NCBI GenBank assembly: GCA_045649485.1
Contig: JAZRPZ010000117.1
Location: 1 to 64,000, forward strand
Reading direction: 5' to 3'
DNA from: RUG11247 sp045649485
GTDB lineage: Bacteria; Bacillota; Clostridia; Christensenellales; Aristaeellaceae
DNA: 64,000 nucleotides
Under the pieces are notes generated by a model that saw nothing but the letters and a program-made list of their open reading frames with translations, was not told where the DNA came from and made no database searches. The translations under genes were made by a program, and so were the position numbers. Below, one piece after another: positions 46,316-55,343 of the stretch. Within the stretch, counting starts at the first letter, position 1, and every line of letters starts with the position of its first letter.

Positions 46316-46801
46316 TCAGCGTCCGGTAAGCTGCCAGGAGCGTTCGGTATACTGCATGAATTCTATCTTGTTGCCGTCGGGGTCGTGACTCCACATCTGC
46401 CATGTGCCTTCAAGACCCAGTTTGGGCGGAGTATCTATGGGCACGCCCTTTTCAACGAGTTCCCTGTGTGCTTCGTGTATGTCATCCACAAGCAGCGCCA
46501 CATGGCTGTAATTGAGATGTTCTCCGCCGGGAACGCAGGGGATGGTGGCATTTCCGCGGTCGAAGAGCTCGACAAACTGACCGCCGCCCATCTCAAAATA
46601 GGCAATCCACGTTTTGTGCTTCACGGTCTCGAGATATGCCATGTATTTCTCGTCACCGCCGTTTGCCTTCAGGTGTTCAAGATAATCGGCATAGGAAATG
46701 CAGAATTTGTTTCTGAAGCCCAGCTTGTCGCGGTAGAATTCGATGGACTTTTCAAGGTCGGCACAGGTGAATGCAAGGTGACCTATTTCCTTTATTTTCA
46801 T
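46316..46801 (-). CDS. VOC (glyoxalase/dioxygenase) family protein
   Basis: The protein has 161 residues with two beta-alpha-beta-beta-beta modules: EIGHLAFTCADLEKSIEFYRDKLGF and SHVALLVDDIHEAHRELVEKGV...HDPDGNKIEFMQY. Putative metal ligands are His8, Glu in FVELFDRG, His in YSHVALLV and Glu in KIEFMQY, all present. The family includes lyases, isomerases and ring-cleaving enzymes; the reaction here is unknown. GAAAGGAG precedes the ATG. It sits between the transporter and a flavin-type protein. Confidence 0.88.
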   Translation of the reverse strand: MKIKEIGHLAFTCADLEKSIEFYRDKLGFRNKFCISYADYLEHLKANGGDEKYMAYLETVKHKTWIAYFEMGGGQFVELFDRGNATIPCVPGGEHLNYSHVALLVDDIHEAHRELVEKGVPIDTPPKLGLEGTWQMWSHDPDGNKIEFMQYTERSWQLTGR

Positions 46802-46840
46802 GATGATGCTCCTTTCGGAATTTGATCACATCGGGGTCGT

Positions 46841-47269
46841 TCAGGCGAATTTCAGGTCGTAGCGAACGCCGTTTGAGAAAAGTACGCCGTCTGTAAGACG
46901 GATGCGCAGTATTACGGTGTTTGTATCGTGCTCATCTATGTGCCCGTTGTCGTACCATTCGGCGAATACGGCATGCAGCCTGTCGAATATATCGGCATTT
47001 TTTTCGGAGAGTATGTAGCCCACGTTCTCGCCTGTGCCGTGTGCGGTGAACCATTCGCCGCATATCGCGATATTATCGTTCTGTTCAAGCTGCTTCATCT
47101 TGTTCGAAAGCGCATGGGTGATTATATAGAATGTGCCGTTTTCATAATATGCGTTTACGGCGCGCACATAGGGGATGTTGTCAACGCAGGTGGCAATGGA
47201 TATAAGCCTGTCGCAGCCGAAGCGTTCATCCATTATCCGAAGCGCTTCGATAGGTATGATGTTTTCCAT
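46841..47269 (-). CDS. Pyridoxamine 5'-phosphate oxidase-like FMN-binding protein
   Basis: The product has 142 residues from MENIIPIEALRIMDERF; GGAGG lies 8 nt before this ATG. A split-barrel flavin fold is suggested by RLISIATCVDNIPYVRAVNAYYENGTFYIITH and NKMKQLEQNDNIAICGEWFTAHG, typical of small PNPOx-like proteins. Its function may be F/FMN-linked reduction; true vitamin B6 synthesis is unlikely at this size and context. It is in the same direction as the VOC gene, 39 nt ahead of it. Confidence 0.8.
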   Translation of the reverse strand: MENIIPIEALRIMDERFGCDRLISIATCVDNIPYVRAVNAYYENGTFYIITHALSNKMKQLEQNDNIAICGEWFTAHGTGENVGYILSEKNADIFDRLHAVFAEWYDNGHIDEHDTNTVILRIRLTDGVLFSNGVRYDLKFA

Positions 47270-47320
47270 GCGTGTTTCCTCCGTGGCTTTTTTCACATTA
47301 TATCATATTTTATGTGATAC

Positions 47321-47349
47321 TGGACAAACGCAGCGGGTTTTACTATAAT
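47321..47349 (+). promoter_or_regulatory. Promoter of the GH78/URO-D operon
   Basis: TGGACA (47321-47326), a 17-nt spacer and TATAAT (47344-47349). Confidence 0.72.
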
Positions 47350-47404
47350 TATTGTTAACGAATAGAACAACCGCTTGGTTTTATGCATAAAGGAGGGCGT
47401 TATC

Positions 47405-49534
47405 ATGTCCCATATGGAAAACTGGATCTGGCTGCCTCGCGATAAATATCCCATGAATCAGCACTCCATCTTCAGCGCTGTTGAAGGCGCCGAGGATCAG
47501 GTGTATATCGATAATAATTATTCCGTTGCGGAATTCATCCGCGAATACGATTTCGGCTGCGAAGTGAAGGAACTTTCTCTGCGTGTGTCCGGCGATACCG
47601 AGTTCAGGCTCGATATAAACGGTGAGACTGTTGCCACCGGCCCCATGAACGTGGGCGGCGATTTCCTGTTCAACGGCATGCCCCGTTCCAAACACTATGC
47701 CAGCGAATTTACCGTGAAGCCCTGTGCCGGGAAGCTTTCCTTCTTCGCAAGGGTAAAGCTGATGCCCGTTGCCATAAACGAATATTCCCGCGGCAGGGGC
47801 GGATTCATGCTTTCCGCAAGGGCAGTGCTTGCCGATGGCAGCGTGAAGTTCATCACCACCGACAAGAGCTGGGAATGCAGGCTGAACAGAAGTTTCTTCC
47901 TGCCCTATCGTTATGATCAGGGACTGGATAACGATGCATTCGGTCCCGCCGAAGAAGTGGATAACGTATGGCATACCGAGACCGCGCCCACCAAGGTACG
48001 CGAGGAAAAGGTATATCTGCCCGTTACCAATGCATCCATCACCGTTGCTCCCGGCGAAAAGAAGACCGTTGATGCTGAATTCGATATGATCTTCGGCGGA
48101 TTTGTTGGTCTTGATGTCAGGACCGCAGGCGCTGTTGAGATGGAACTTGAGTGCATTGAGACTGATGTCTCCGTGGGTCATTACGAACTGAAATTCGTGA
48201 AGGACGATATCTTCCGCGGTCTGCAGCTGATAAGCGCCGGCCTCTACCGCATCACCGTGGAAAACAAGGGCGATGCTCCCGCCGTGATCGCGCCTTACAT
48301 CACCGCCACTTATTATCCCGTATGCTCCTGTGCGAAGACTGTCACCGACAATGCAGATATGAATCTGGTTATGGATGTATGCCGCCATACGCTTAAGTAT
48401 TGCCGTCAGATGATCCATCTGGACAGCCCCAAGCACTCCGAACCCCTTGCCTGCACCGGCGACTATTATATTGAAAGCCTCATGACCGCCATGTCCTACG
48501 GCGATATGGATCTTGCGAAGTTCGATATCGTGCGTACCGCCGAACTGCTGAGGGTACATGACGGACGTATGTTCCACACCACCTACAGCCTTATCTGGGT
48601 AATGATGCTGTGGGATGTATACATGATCACCGGCGATAAGGCGCTTCTTGAGGATTGCGAAGATGCGCTGCATCTCCTGATGGACCGATTCGCCACCTAT
48701 ATCGGCGATAACGGACTTATCGAGACTCCCCCGGACTATATGTTCGTTGACTGGATCTATATCGATGAGATATCCATGCATCATCCGCCCAAGGCGCTGG
48801 GTCAGACCGTGCTTTGCGCATTCTATCACGGCGCGCTGAAGACCGCCGCCAAGATCTACGCAGCACTGAATGATGCTGCCGATGCCGCAGACTGCGAAAA
48901 GAAGGCCGGAAGCCTGCGCGATGCGATGAACAGCCTGCTGTATGATGCCGAAAAGGGTCTGTACTTCGACGGACTCAATACGCCCACTCCCGAGGATATG
49001 CTGTATAAGTACATGCCTCAGAATGTGGAAAAGCGTTACTATATGCCCCATTCCAATATCCTCTGCGCACTTTACGGCGTGTGTGATGATGAGACCGCAA
49101 AGCGTCTTATACGCAAGGTCGTTGCCGATACCGAGTGGGGCGCATGCCAGCCTTATTTCAAGCACTTCCTGCTGGAGGCCATATTCCGTCTCGGCCTGAG
49201 AGAAGAATGCTCCGTCAAGGTCATGGAAGACTGGATCGCCCCCATCAAGGATTGCCCGAGGGGTTTGGTGGAGGGCTTCATCGTGCCCGAACCCACCTAC
49301 AGCTTCGACCACAGCCACGCATGGGGCGGCACTCCGCTGTACTCCCTCCCCAAGGCGCTTTCCGGCATAGAGATAATCGAGCCCGGCTACGCAAAGGTAA
49401 AGCTGGCGCCTTCTCTCCTCGGCATGAAGAACGCCCGCGTTGAGATACCCACTCCCATGGGCGATATCGTGGTGGATATGAAGGAAGGCAGCGAGCCCGC
49501 CATTACCGTGCCCGCCGGCGTGGAACTTCTCTGA
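47405..49534 (+). CDS. GH78-like alpha-L-rhamnosidase family protein
   Basis: The protein has 709 residues from MSHMENWIWLPRDKYP; AAGGAGG precedes the ATG. N-terminal beta domains (about 1-310) are followed by an (alpha/alpha)6 barrel (about 320-640) and a C-terminal beta domain. The DSPKHSEPLACTGDYYIES block corresponds to the catalytic-acid region of GH78 (usual D-x-P-x-R-E-x-x-x-W-x-G-D), with substitutions: His-Ser for Arg-Glu and Ala for Trp. A second block, YFKHFLLEAIFRLGLREE and DHSHAWGGTPLYSLPKALSG, is typical. No signal peptide, so it acts on imported rhamnosides. The altered catalytic block makes the exact specificity uncertain. It is 34 nt upstream of a URO-D-family gene. Confidence 0.85.
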   Translation: MSHMENWIWLPRDKYPMNQHSIFSAVEGAEDQVYIDNNYSVAEFIREYDFGCEVKELSLRVSGDTEFRLDINGETVATGPMNVGGDFLFNGMPRSKHYASEFTVKPCAGKLSFFARVKLMPVAINEYSRGRGGFMLSARAVLADGSVKFITTDKSWECRLNRSFFLPYRYDQGLDNDAFGPAEEVDNVWHTETAPTKVREEKVYLPVTNASITVAPGEKKTVDAEFDMIFGGFVGLDVRTAGAVEMELECIETDVSVGHYELKFVKDDIFRGLQLISAGLYRITVENKGDAPAVIAPYITATYYPVCSCAKTVTDNADMNLVMDVCRHTLKYCRQMIHLDSPKHSEPLACTGDYYIESLMTAMSYGDMDLAKFDIVRTAELLRVHDGRMFHTTYSLIWVMMLWDVYMITGDKALLEDCEDALHLLMDRFATYIGDNGLIETPPDYMFVDWIYIDEISMHHPPKALGQTVLCAFYHGALKTAAKIYAALNDAADAADCEKKAGSLRDAMNSLLYDAEKGLYFDGLNTPTPEDMLYKYMPQNVEKRYYMPHSNILCALYGVCDDETAKRLIRKVVADTEWGACQPYFKHFLLEAIFRLGLREECSVKVMEDWIAPIKDCPRGLVEGFIVPEPTYSFDHSHAWGGTPLYSLPKALSGIEIIEPGYAKVKLAPSLLGMKNARVEIPTPMGDIVVDMKEGSEPAITVPAGVELL

Positions 49535-49568
49535 TAAAAAACGTATCCGTTTGCAAGGAGGCGCTTTG

Positions 49569-50798
49569 ATGGATCGCGATATTATAAGAGGTCTTGCCCT
49601 GCAGCTGGCAGAGATAGCCGCGCTGGATATACAGGAAGAAAACCGTAGGCTTTATCGTGCGGTGAACGGACTGAAAATGATACGCCCCGTAGTGCTTTTG
49701 GACGAACTGCCCTGGAATCAGCTCAACTACGACGGTGAACTTGATCTGCACTGCGAGGATGAATATCTGCGCGGAGTGGAACTTGATATGCGCCGCACGC
49801 TGTACCGCTGGAAGCATTGTCCCGGCGACATGATAATCGATCCGTTCTATTGCCTGCCGAGGGCTGTAAGTATAGATCGCATCGGTCCCGCAGTAATGGA
49901 AAACACGCTGTCCATAGACAAGGGCAATCACATCGTGTCGCATCATTACGAGGATCAGTTTGCGGCGCTTGAAGACCTTGAAAAGCTTAAGTATCCCGAG
50001 ATCCATGTGGATGACGGACTGACCCAAAAACGATACGAGCTGCTGGACGGAATATTCGGCGATATTCTGCCCGTGCGCATAACCGGAATCACCGGTGCGG
50101 GTTTCTACATGCCTTGGGATGATCTTTCCTTCTGGCGCGGCGTTGAGCCCATCTATACCGACCTGTACGACAATCCCGAACTGCTGCATGCGTTCATGCG
50201 CAAGTTTGTGGATATCCGAAAGGACCTGCTGCGCAGGGAAGAGGAAATGGGTCTTTTGGACGATTACCTGCCGGTGCTGCACTGCACGCCCGGTCTGGTG
50301 GACGACCTGCCCGGCGAAAAGACGGACGGCAGGGTGACCCGCAGGAATATATGGGGCAGAGGCACAGCGCAGTGTTTCGCAAGCGTATCGCCCGCCATGC
50401 ATGATGAATTCGAAATAGAGTACGCAAAGGAATATTTCGAAGGCTTCGGTCTGGTGTACTATGGCTGCTGTGAGCCTCTCCACGATAAGATCGACATCGT
50501 GAAGAAGCTGCCCAACCTGCGCAAGCTGTCCATCACTCCCTGGGCGGATGTGCGCAAGTCCGCAGAACGCATCGGCAGCGATTACGTGCTCTCCAGAAAA
50601 CCCAATCCCGCCACTGTGGGCGTGCCCACCCTAAATGAAGAGGCGCTGCGTAAGGATATTCTGGAGACCCTTGAGGTCTGCCGCGAAAACAATACTCCCT
50701 GTGAATTCGTTCTCAAGGACATAAGCTCCGTTTCCCACAATCCCCGCAATCTGGAAAGATGGGAACAGGTGGTTATGGAGACGGTGAAGAACTTCTGA
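49569..50798 (+). CDS. Second URO-D-family protein
   Basis: The protein has 409 residues from MDRDIIRGLALQLAEIA; AAGGAGG precedes this ATG. A TIM-barrel of the URO-D/methyltransferase superfamily is indicated by YTDLYDNPELLHAFMRKFVDIRKDLLRREEEMGL, FEGFGLVYYGCCEPLHDKIDIVKKLPNLRKLSITPWADV and YVLSRKPNPATVG. The CCEP and KPNP motifs are common in this uncharacterised branch. It differs strongly from the protein at 11616-12749. Coupling to the GH78-like gene suggests a role in sugar or aglycone breakdown. No corrinoid protein is near, which argues against a classical methyltransferase system. Confidence 0.83.
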   Translation: MDRDIIRGLALQLAEIAALDIQEENRRLYRAVNGLKMIRPVVLLDELPWNQLNYDGELDLHCEDEYLRGVELDMRRTLYRWKHCPGDMIIDPFYCLPRAVSIDRIGPAVMENTLSIDKGNHIVSHHYEDQFAALEDLEKLKYPEIHVDDGLTQKRYELLDGIFGDILPVRITGITGAGFYMPWDDLSFWRGVEPIYTDLYDNPELLHAFMRKFVDIRKDLLRREEEMGLLDDYLPVLHCTPGLVDDLPGEKTDGRVTRRNIWGRGTAQCFASVSPAMHDEFEIEYAKEYFEGFGLVYYGCCEPLHDKIDIVKKLPNLRKLSITPWADVRKSAERIGSDYVLSRKPNPATVGVPTLNEEALRKDILETLEVCRENNTPCEFVLKDISSVSHNPRNLERWEQVVMETVKNF

Positions 50799-50810
50799 TA
50801 AAAAATAAAG

Positions 50811-50837
50811 CGGACGGCGTGAGCCGTCCGTTTTTTT
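50811..50837 (+). terminator. Terminator of the GH78/URO-D operon
   Basis: 8-bp stem CGGACGGC/GCCGTCCG with GTGA loop and T7. Confidence 0.92.
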
Positions 50838-50842
50838 ATATA

Positions 50843-51553
50843 TCACCGGCAATGTTCAACTATGTAATCAACTATCGGCGCAGGGTCGGTGGGGAAGCCG
50901 TGGGGATGGTGTCCCTGCAGGTTGCGCACCATTGCCGTGAGCAGTCCGGGGCATTTTTCGTATTCCATTTCCATGATCTTTGCGTGTTCGTCTATGGGCA
51001 CGGTCATATCCTCATTGCCGTATACCAGCAGCACGGGGATATTATTTGCCTGCAGCACGGGTATCTTTGCCATGGGGTGGTTATCGAAGAAATACAGATT
51101 CGCGCGGGTGATGCCGGGGTAGGTGGGCACGACTTCCTTTTCCCATATATCGCGGTACATCTCCTTTGCATACTGGAAGAAGGAGAGTATGGGCGCGTCT
51201 ATGTACATGCATGCCACCTTTTCGGGGTGGAAACCGGCAAAGTTCACGGCGTGTGCGCCGCCGAGGCTCATGCCTATGGGCACGCACCTGTCGCGCAGAC
51301 CGTATTCTCTGTGCAGATATTCGGCGAAACGTGCTTTTGCGTCGCAGTCTGCTTTGGAGGCGAAGCGGCTGTTGTTCTGCAGGAATGCCACATGGAAGCC
51401 CTTTTCAAGCAGCGCAAGTTCTTCTTCGATGAAGGCATACTGATATTCCATCTTCAGCGTCCAGTTCCTGTCCGCATCTGCTTCTTTGGGGAAGACCAGC
51501 GTTGCCTTGCGGCCTTCGAATTCGAAATCGGTGTATTTATAATCTTTCCACAT
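50843..51553 (-). CDS. Alpha/beta hydrolase
   Basis: The protein has 236 residues. Nucleophile elbow PIGMSLGGAHAV (Ser96), acid in LLVYGNEDMTVPIDEH and catalytic His in QGHHPHGFPTDP complete the triad. No signal peptide. It resembles small esterases/acyl hydrolases found with glycan genes. Convergent with the URO-D gene; the SHOCT membrane protein gene lies 21 nt upstream in the same direction, so the two are probably co-transcribed. Confidence 0.85.
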   Translation of the reverse strand: MWKDYKYTDFEFEGRKATLVFPKEADADRNWTLKMEYQYAFIEEELALLEKGFHVAFLQNNSRFASKADCDAKARFAEYLHREYGLRDRCVPIGMSLGGAHAVNFAGFHPEKVACMYIDAPILSFFQYAKEMYRDIWEKEVVPTYPGITRANLYFFDNHPMAKIPVLQANNIPVLLVYGNEDMTVPIDEHAKIMEMEYEKCPGLLTAMVRNLQGHHPHGFPTDPAPIVDYIVEHCR

Positions 51554-51574
51554 GTCGATCCGCCTTTCTGTGTG

Positions 51575-52822
51575 TCAGGGTCGTTCGAGTCTTTCTGTGC
51601 GCAGGGTGTTGTATTCTTCCTCGGTTATCTCGCCTCTGTCGAAGCGCTGCCTGAGTTCGTACAGGTCGTTTTCGATATTTGAGGGCTGAGATACGGGGAG
51701 GCTGAATTTTAAGGCAGGCATTTTGTCACTGCGTGCACCGGCAAGGAAAAGGATCATGCCGATTCCTATGAGTGCGACCTCGGCTGCATGCCATACATCG
51801 ACGAGGATATCGGCAGGCGTGAAATTTACGAAGTACAGTATCGTTGTGATTATCCAATCCGTATACTGGTACAGCATTGCGAAAACATAGCATGCCATGA
51901 TGAAAGCGGCAGCTTCCCATACGGCGCGTTTTTTGAAGAAGCAGCCCACGACGCACAGCGAGGTGCTGAGGATGATAAGTATGCTCGTGTAGTGGATATT
52001 GAATTCACCGTCGATAACGGATGATATCACACTCATCAGATAAGGCACTGCCATAAGCAGGAAACCCGCGGGAAGAATGAGCCTTGCGCGTTCCCTGACG
52101 GCGGGGATAAAGGCATACAGCATAAGGAAAGCAGAAGCAGCCAGCGGTGCGGCATAGGTACAGACGACGCGGATATCGGCTTCAATGCCGGCATCGGCAA
52201 TATATTTGATTATATCAGCAGCATGCATAAGCGCAGCTGCGGCAAACAGCACTGCTGCGGCAATGATAGGCTTTCTGCTGCTGCTTGTATTTGTGCGCGC
52301 GGCGCCGGGACAGAGCGCGACATACGCGAGCAGACCTGCATTATTGATAAAGGCAAGCACGGAAATCGCGCTGAAGGAAATGACGGCGTTATACGCAGCA
52401 GCGCCGGCAGCGCAGACCATAGCGGTCACGGAGGATATCTTCATTCGGTTGCCGGTGAGCTGGTTTATGCCGGAGAAAAGATATATGCCGGATCCGAAAA
52501 CGGCGGTGGAGATAATGCTGCCGAGGGACATCCACGTTTCTTCGGGTGTAAATGAAAGCGCTATTATAATGCAAGAAACCAGCAAAAGGGCGTAGCCTGC
52601 GGCATGCATGAAAAACGCGGCAGGCATGAATCCCTGCGGGCGGTGGGTGCCGTGCATGAAAAGCATGTGTATGCCTGCGCAGATCGCCGCTGCTGCGGGA
52701 AGACCATCGACGATATAACCGGCAGGATTTGCGGCGGTCAGCGCGGTAAATACTGCGATGACGATGCCGGTAAGCAGCATTGGTATGCCGAGAATTCTTA
52801 TGATTCCGGAAGATCTCGTCAT
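51575..52822 (-). CDS. Multi-pass membrane protein with C-terminal SHOCT domain
   Basis: The protein has 415 residues; GAGGTG precedes the chosen ATG (a GTG three codons upstream is the alternative). About eleven hydrophobic segments cover residues 5-375, without known transporter motifs; several are Ala/Ile-rich. The C-terminal 30 residues DLYELRQRFDRGEITEEEYNTLR are a SHOCT domain, a short module thought to aid oligomerisation or bind nucleic acid or membrane. Function unknown. Confidence 0.82.
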   Translation of the reverse strand: MTRSSGIIRILGIPMLLTGIVIAVFTALTAANPAGYIVDGLPAAAAICAGIHMLFMHGTHRPQGFMPAAFFMHAAGYALLLVSCIIIALSFTPEETWMSLGSIISTAVFGSGIYLFSGINQLTGNRMKISSVTAMVCAAGAAAYNAVISFSAISVLAFINNAGLLAYVALCPGAARTNTSSSRKPIIAAAVLFAAAALMHAADIIKYIADAGIEADIRVVCTYAAPLAASAFLMLYAFIPAVRERARLILPAGFLLMAVPYLMSVISSVIDGEFNIHYTSILIILSTSLCVVGCFFKKRAVWEAAAFIMACYVFAMLYQYTDWIITTILYFVNFTPADILVDVWHAAEVALIGIGMILFLAGARSDKMPALKFSLPVSQPSNIENDLYELRQRFDRGEITEEEYNTLRTERLERP

Positions 52823-52968
52823 GAAAATCACCTCACTGTTTATGACGCTATTTTAGCACATATGGATCAGTTTGGATATATTTATTTTACTGCCAATTTA
52901 CCGTGCTGCCGTGTGCCTTTCGGGGCTTTTGTTGTACAATATGAAAGATCACATTATGAGGTGAGGAA

Positions 52969-54168
52969 ATGAAACTGAATTACAGACACACCAAATATGC
53001 GGCCTATATAGGCTACATAACGCAGGCGATAATCAACAATCTGCCGGCACTTTTGTTCGTTACGTTCAACACCGACTACGGCGTTTCCCTTGAGAAGATA
53101 GGCCTTATCGTGTCCATCAATTTCGGCATACAGATACTGGTGGACTTCTTTGCCGTGAAGTATATTGATCGCATCGGTTACCGCAGGGGTGCGGTGGCGG
53201 CGCATGTTTTTGCGGTGCTGGGTCTTATCTGCTTCAGCATACTGCCCGAGATAATGGGCAACAAGTACATGGCGATACTTATATCCATGAGCATGTGTGC
53301 CATCGGCGGCGGACTTACCGAGGTGCTTATCAGCCCCATCGTGGAATCTCTGCCCGGCGACGAGAAAGCAAGTGCGATGAGCATTCTGCATTCCTTCTAC
53401 TGCTGGGGACACATGGCGGTGGTAATACTCTCCACGCTGTTCTTTATGTTTATCGGCCTTGAAAACTGGCGCATACTGCCTGTTATCTGGGCGGTGGTGC
53501 CGCTGTTCAACATATTCTTCTTCTCCAAGGTACCGCTCAGGGTGCTGGTTGAGGAAGACGAGCGCGTGCCCGTAATTCAGCTTTTCAGGAACAAGGTCTT
53601 CTGGCTGCTGATGCTGCTCATGGTGGCGGCGGGCGCTTCCGAGCAGGCGATGAGTCAGTGGAGCAGTCTGTTTGCCGAAGTGGGTCTGAATGTTTCCAAG
53701 ACCATGGGCGACCTGCTGGGTCCCTGCATGTTTGCGGCGCTGATGGGCATCGCAAGGCTCATCTACGGCGTTATCGGTTCGAAGCTCAACATCCGCAAGG
53801 CGCTTCTGTACACAAGCATGCTCTGCGTGGTCAGCTATCTTATTGCAGTGCTTGCGCCCTGGCCCATTCTTTCGCTAATCGGCTGCGGGCTGTGCGGATT
53901 CTCCGTGGGTCTCATGTGGCCCGGCGTATTCTCCGTGGGCAGCGAGACCTATCCTCAGGGCGGCACCGCAATGTTTGCGCTGCTGGCGCTGGCAGGCGAC
54001 CTGGGCTGCGGCGGCGGTCCCGGTATGGTTGGCGTCATCTCCGGCTGGTTTGAAGGCAGCCTCGGAGTTATGGATGCCCTGAAGAGCGGACTCGGCGTGG
54101 CAATAATCTTCCCGATACTGATGATAACGGTACTGATTCTGCTGAAGAAGGCAGTGCGCAGGGGGTAA
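52969..54168 (+). CDS. Major facilitator superfamily transporter
   Basis: The protein has 399 residues with 12 predicted helices. An MFS motif A-like loop follows helix 2 (VKYIDRIGYRRGAV), and a second after helix 8 (YGVIGSKLNIRKALL). EVLISPIVESLPGDEKASAMSILHSFYCWGHM is typical of the FucP/sugar-like branch. The substrate is probably a sugar or organic acid; uncertain. GAGGTGAGGAA precedes the ATG. Monocistronic, followed by a hairpin array. Confidence 0.9.
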   Translation: MKLNYRHTKYAAYIGYITQAIINNLPALLFVTFNTDYGVSLEKIGLIVSINFGIQILVDFFAVKYIDRIGYRRGAVAAHVFAVLGLICFSILPEIMGNKYMAILISMSMCAIGGGLTEVLISPIVESLPGDEKASAMSILHSFYCWGHMAVVILSTLFFMFIGLENWRILPVIWAVVPLFNIFFFSKVPLRVLVEEDERVPVIQLFRNKVFWLLMLLMVAAGASEQAMSQWSSLFAEVGLNVSKTMGDLLGPCMFAALMGIARLIYGVIGSKLNIRKALLYTSMLCVVSYLIAVLAPWPILSLIGCGLCGFSVGLMWPGVFSVGSETYPQGGTAMFALLALAGDLGCGGGPGMVGVISGWFEGSLGVMDALKSGLGVAIIFPILMITVLILLKKAVRRG

Positions 54169-54170
54169 CG

Positions 54171-54297
54171 CCAAAGGGCTCTGCCCTTTGGAAACCCGCT
54201 TAAGGGACGAATGTCCCTTAAGAATCCCGGACTGGGATGGATAAATAATTGATATGTATACCGTCACCCGTCCGGGGGCCCAAACCCCGGACGGGTG
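54171..54297. repeat. Array of three hairpins, copy 1 of a dispersed family
   Basis: CCAAAGGG/CCCTTTGG (54171-54191), CTTAAGGGAC/GTCCCTTAAG (54199-54222, GAAT loop) and a 13-bp stem CACCCGTCCGGGG/CCCCGGACGGGTG around GCCCAAA (54265-54297). The first probably terminates the MFS gene. The last has the same loop as the hairpin at 58830-58864 read on the other strand. Confidence 0.75.
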
Positions 54298-54325
54298 AGA
54301 TGGGGTTGTGTTGGAGGTTACTATT

Positions 54326-55015
54326 ATGAAGGACGAGTGTCTTATTTGCGGAGCGCGGCTGGAGTATCTGGATGCTGACGAGATGATGGAATGCTCCGTG
54401 TGTCACAAAAAGGAAATGTCGAAGACCCGCTGTGTGGAAGGACATTATGTTTGCAGCGAGTGCCACACGCAGGGCATGGATGTGATACTGGGTATATGCC
54501 TTGCCGAAAAATCCAGGGACCCTGTGGAGATTATAGAAAAGCTGATGGCGCAGCCCTTCTGCCATATGCACGGACCGGAGCATCATGTGATGGTGGGCGC
54601 GGCTATCATAACGGCATATAGGAATGCCGGGGGAGAAATCGACCTTTCCGCAGCGCTCAACGAAATGTATTCCCGCGGAAGCAAGGTGCCCGGCGGCGCC
54701 TGCGGTTTCTGGGGCGCCTGCGGTGCAGGCGTGAGCGCGGGTCAGGCTGCGGCGATAATATCCGGCTCCACGCCGCTTACCGTTGAACCCTTTGCATTCG
54801 CCCATAAAATGACTTCAAAGGCGCTGGGTGCTATAGGCGATATCGGAGGTCCCCGCTGCTGCAAGCGTGATTCGTGGCTCTCCATACTTGCGGCTGTAGA
54901 CCACATTGCCGAGAACACCGGCGTGCAGCTGGAAAAGCATATACCTGTGTGCGGCTACTCCGCCAAAAATAATCAGTGCATAGGTAAGCGCTGTCCGTTT
55001 GTGAACCGAAAATAA
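54326..55015 (+). CDS. DUF5714 cysteine-rich protein
   Basis: The protein has 229 residues; GGAGG lies 8 nt before this ATG. Four CxxC-type pairs at the N-terminus (CLICGARLEYL, CSVCHKKEM, YVCSECHTQG) suggest zinc or iron-sulfur binding. The body has CHMHGPEHHVMVGAAII, GGACGFWGACGAGVSAGQA and GPRCCKRDSWLS. This matches the DUF5714 family, which is common in anaerobes and lacks an established reaction. The many Cys and His suggest a redox or metal role. It is flanked on both sides by hairpin repeat arrays. Confidence 0.85.
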   Translation: MKDECLICGARLEYLDADEMMECSVCHKKEMSKTRCVEGHYVCSECHTQGMDVILGICLAEKSRDPVEIIEKLMAQPFCHMHGPEHHVMVGAAIITAYRNAGGEIDLSAALNEMYSRGSKVPGGACGFWGACGAGVSAGQAAAIISGSTPLTVEPFAFAHKMTSKALGAIGDIGGPRCCKRDSWLSILAAVDHIAENTGVQLEKHIPVCGYSAKNNQCIGKRCPFVNRK

Positions 55016-55031
55016 TCAATACGCCTTCTAT

Positions 55032-55189
55032 GCAGCCCGGGGTCCCAGACCACGGGCTGCAAACAATATATATCCAATTGATTTTGATCCACCAGTCCGG
55101 GATTCCAAAGGGGTTTTGTCCCTTTTGGCAGAGTCGGCAGCTGCTGTCTTTCAGACACCGGCTGCTACGGACGGCGAATTTGCAATTCG
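55032..55189. repeat. Hairpin array, copy 2 of the dispersed family
   Basis: GCAGCCCG/CGGGCTGC (55032-55060), CCAAAGGG.../GTCCCTTTTGG (55105-55128) and CGAATT/AATTCG (55175-55189). The 328-bp gap before prfC holds these and the terminator at 55232; no gene is seen. Confidence 0.65.
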
Positions 55190-55231
55190 ATTCGTCCTGG
55201 TCGGAGATATTGCTCCTCCCTCCATAAAGGT

Positions 55232-55255
55232 CCGGAGACAGAGTCTCCGGTTTTT
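55232..55255 (+). terminator. Terminator before prfC
   Basis: 8-bp stem CCGGAGAC/GTCTCCGG with AGA loop and T5. Confidence 0.82.
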
Positions 55256-55343
55256 AACGTAATCAGTTATGTACATTCGTTGACATGTGATACCCTGCAG
55301 ATATAAAATGAAGGGTGGAAAACATTCAGGAGGAATCGTGTAA

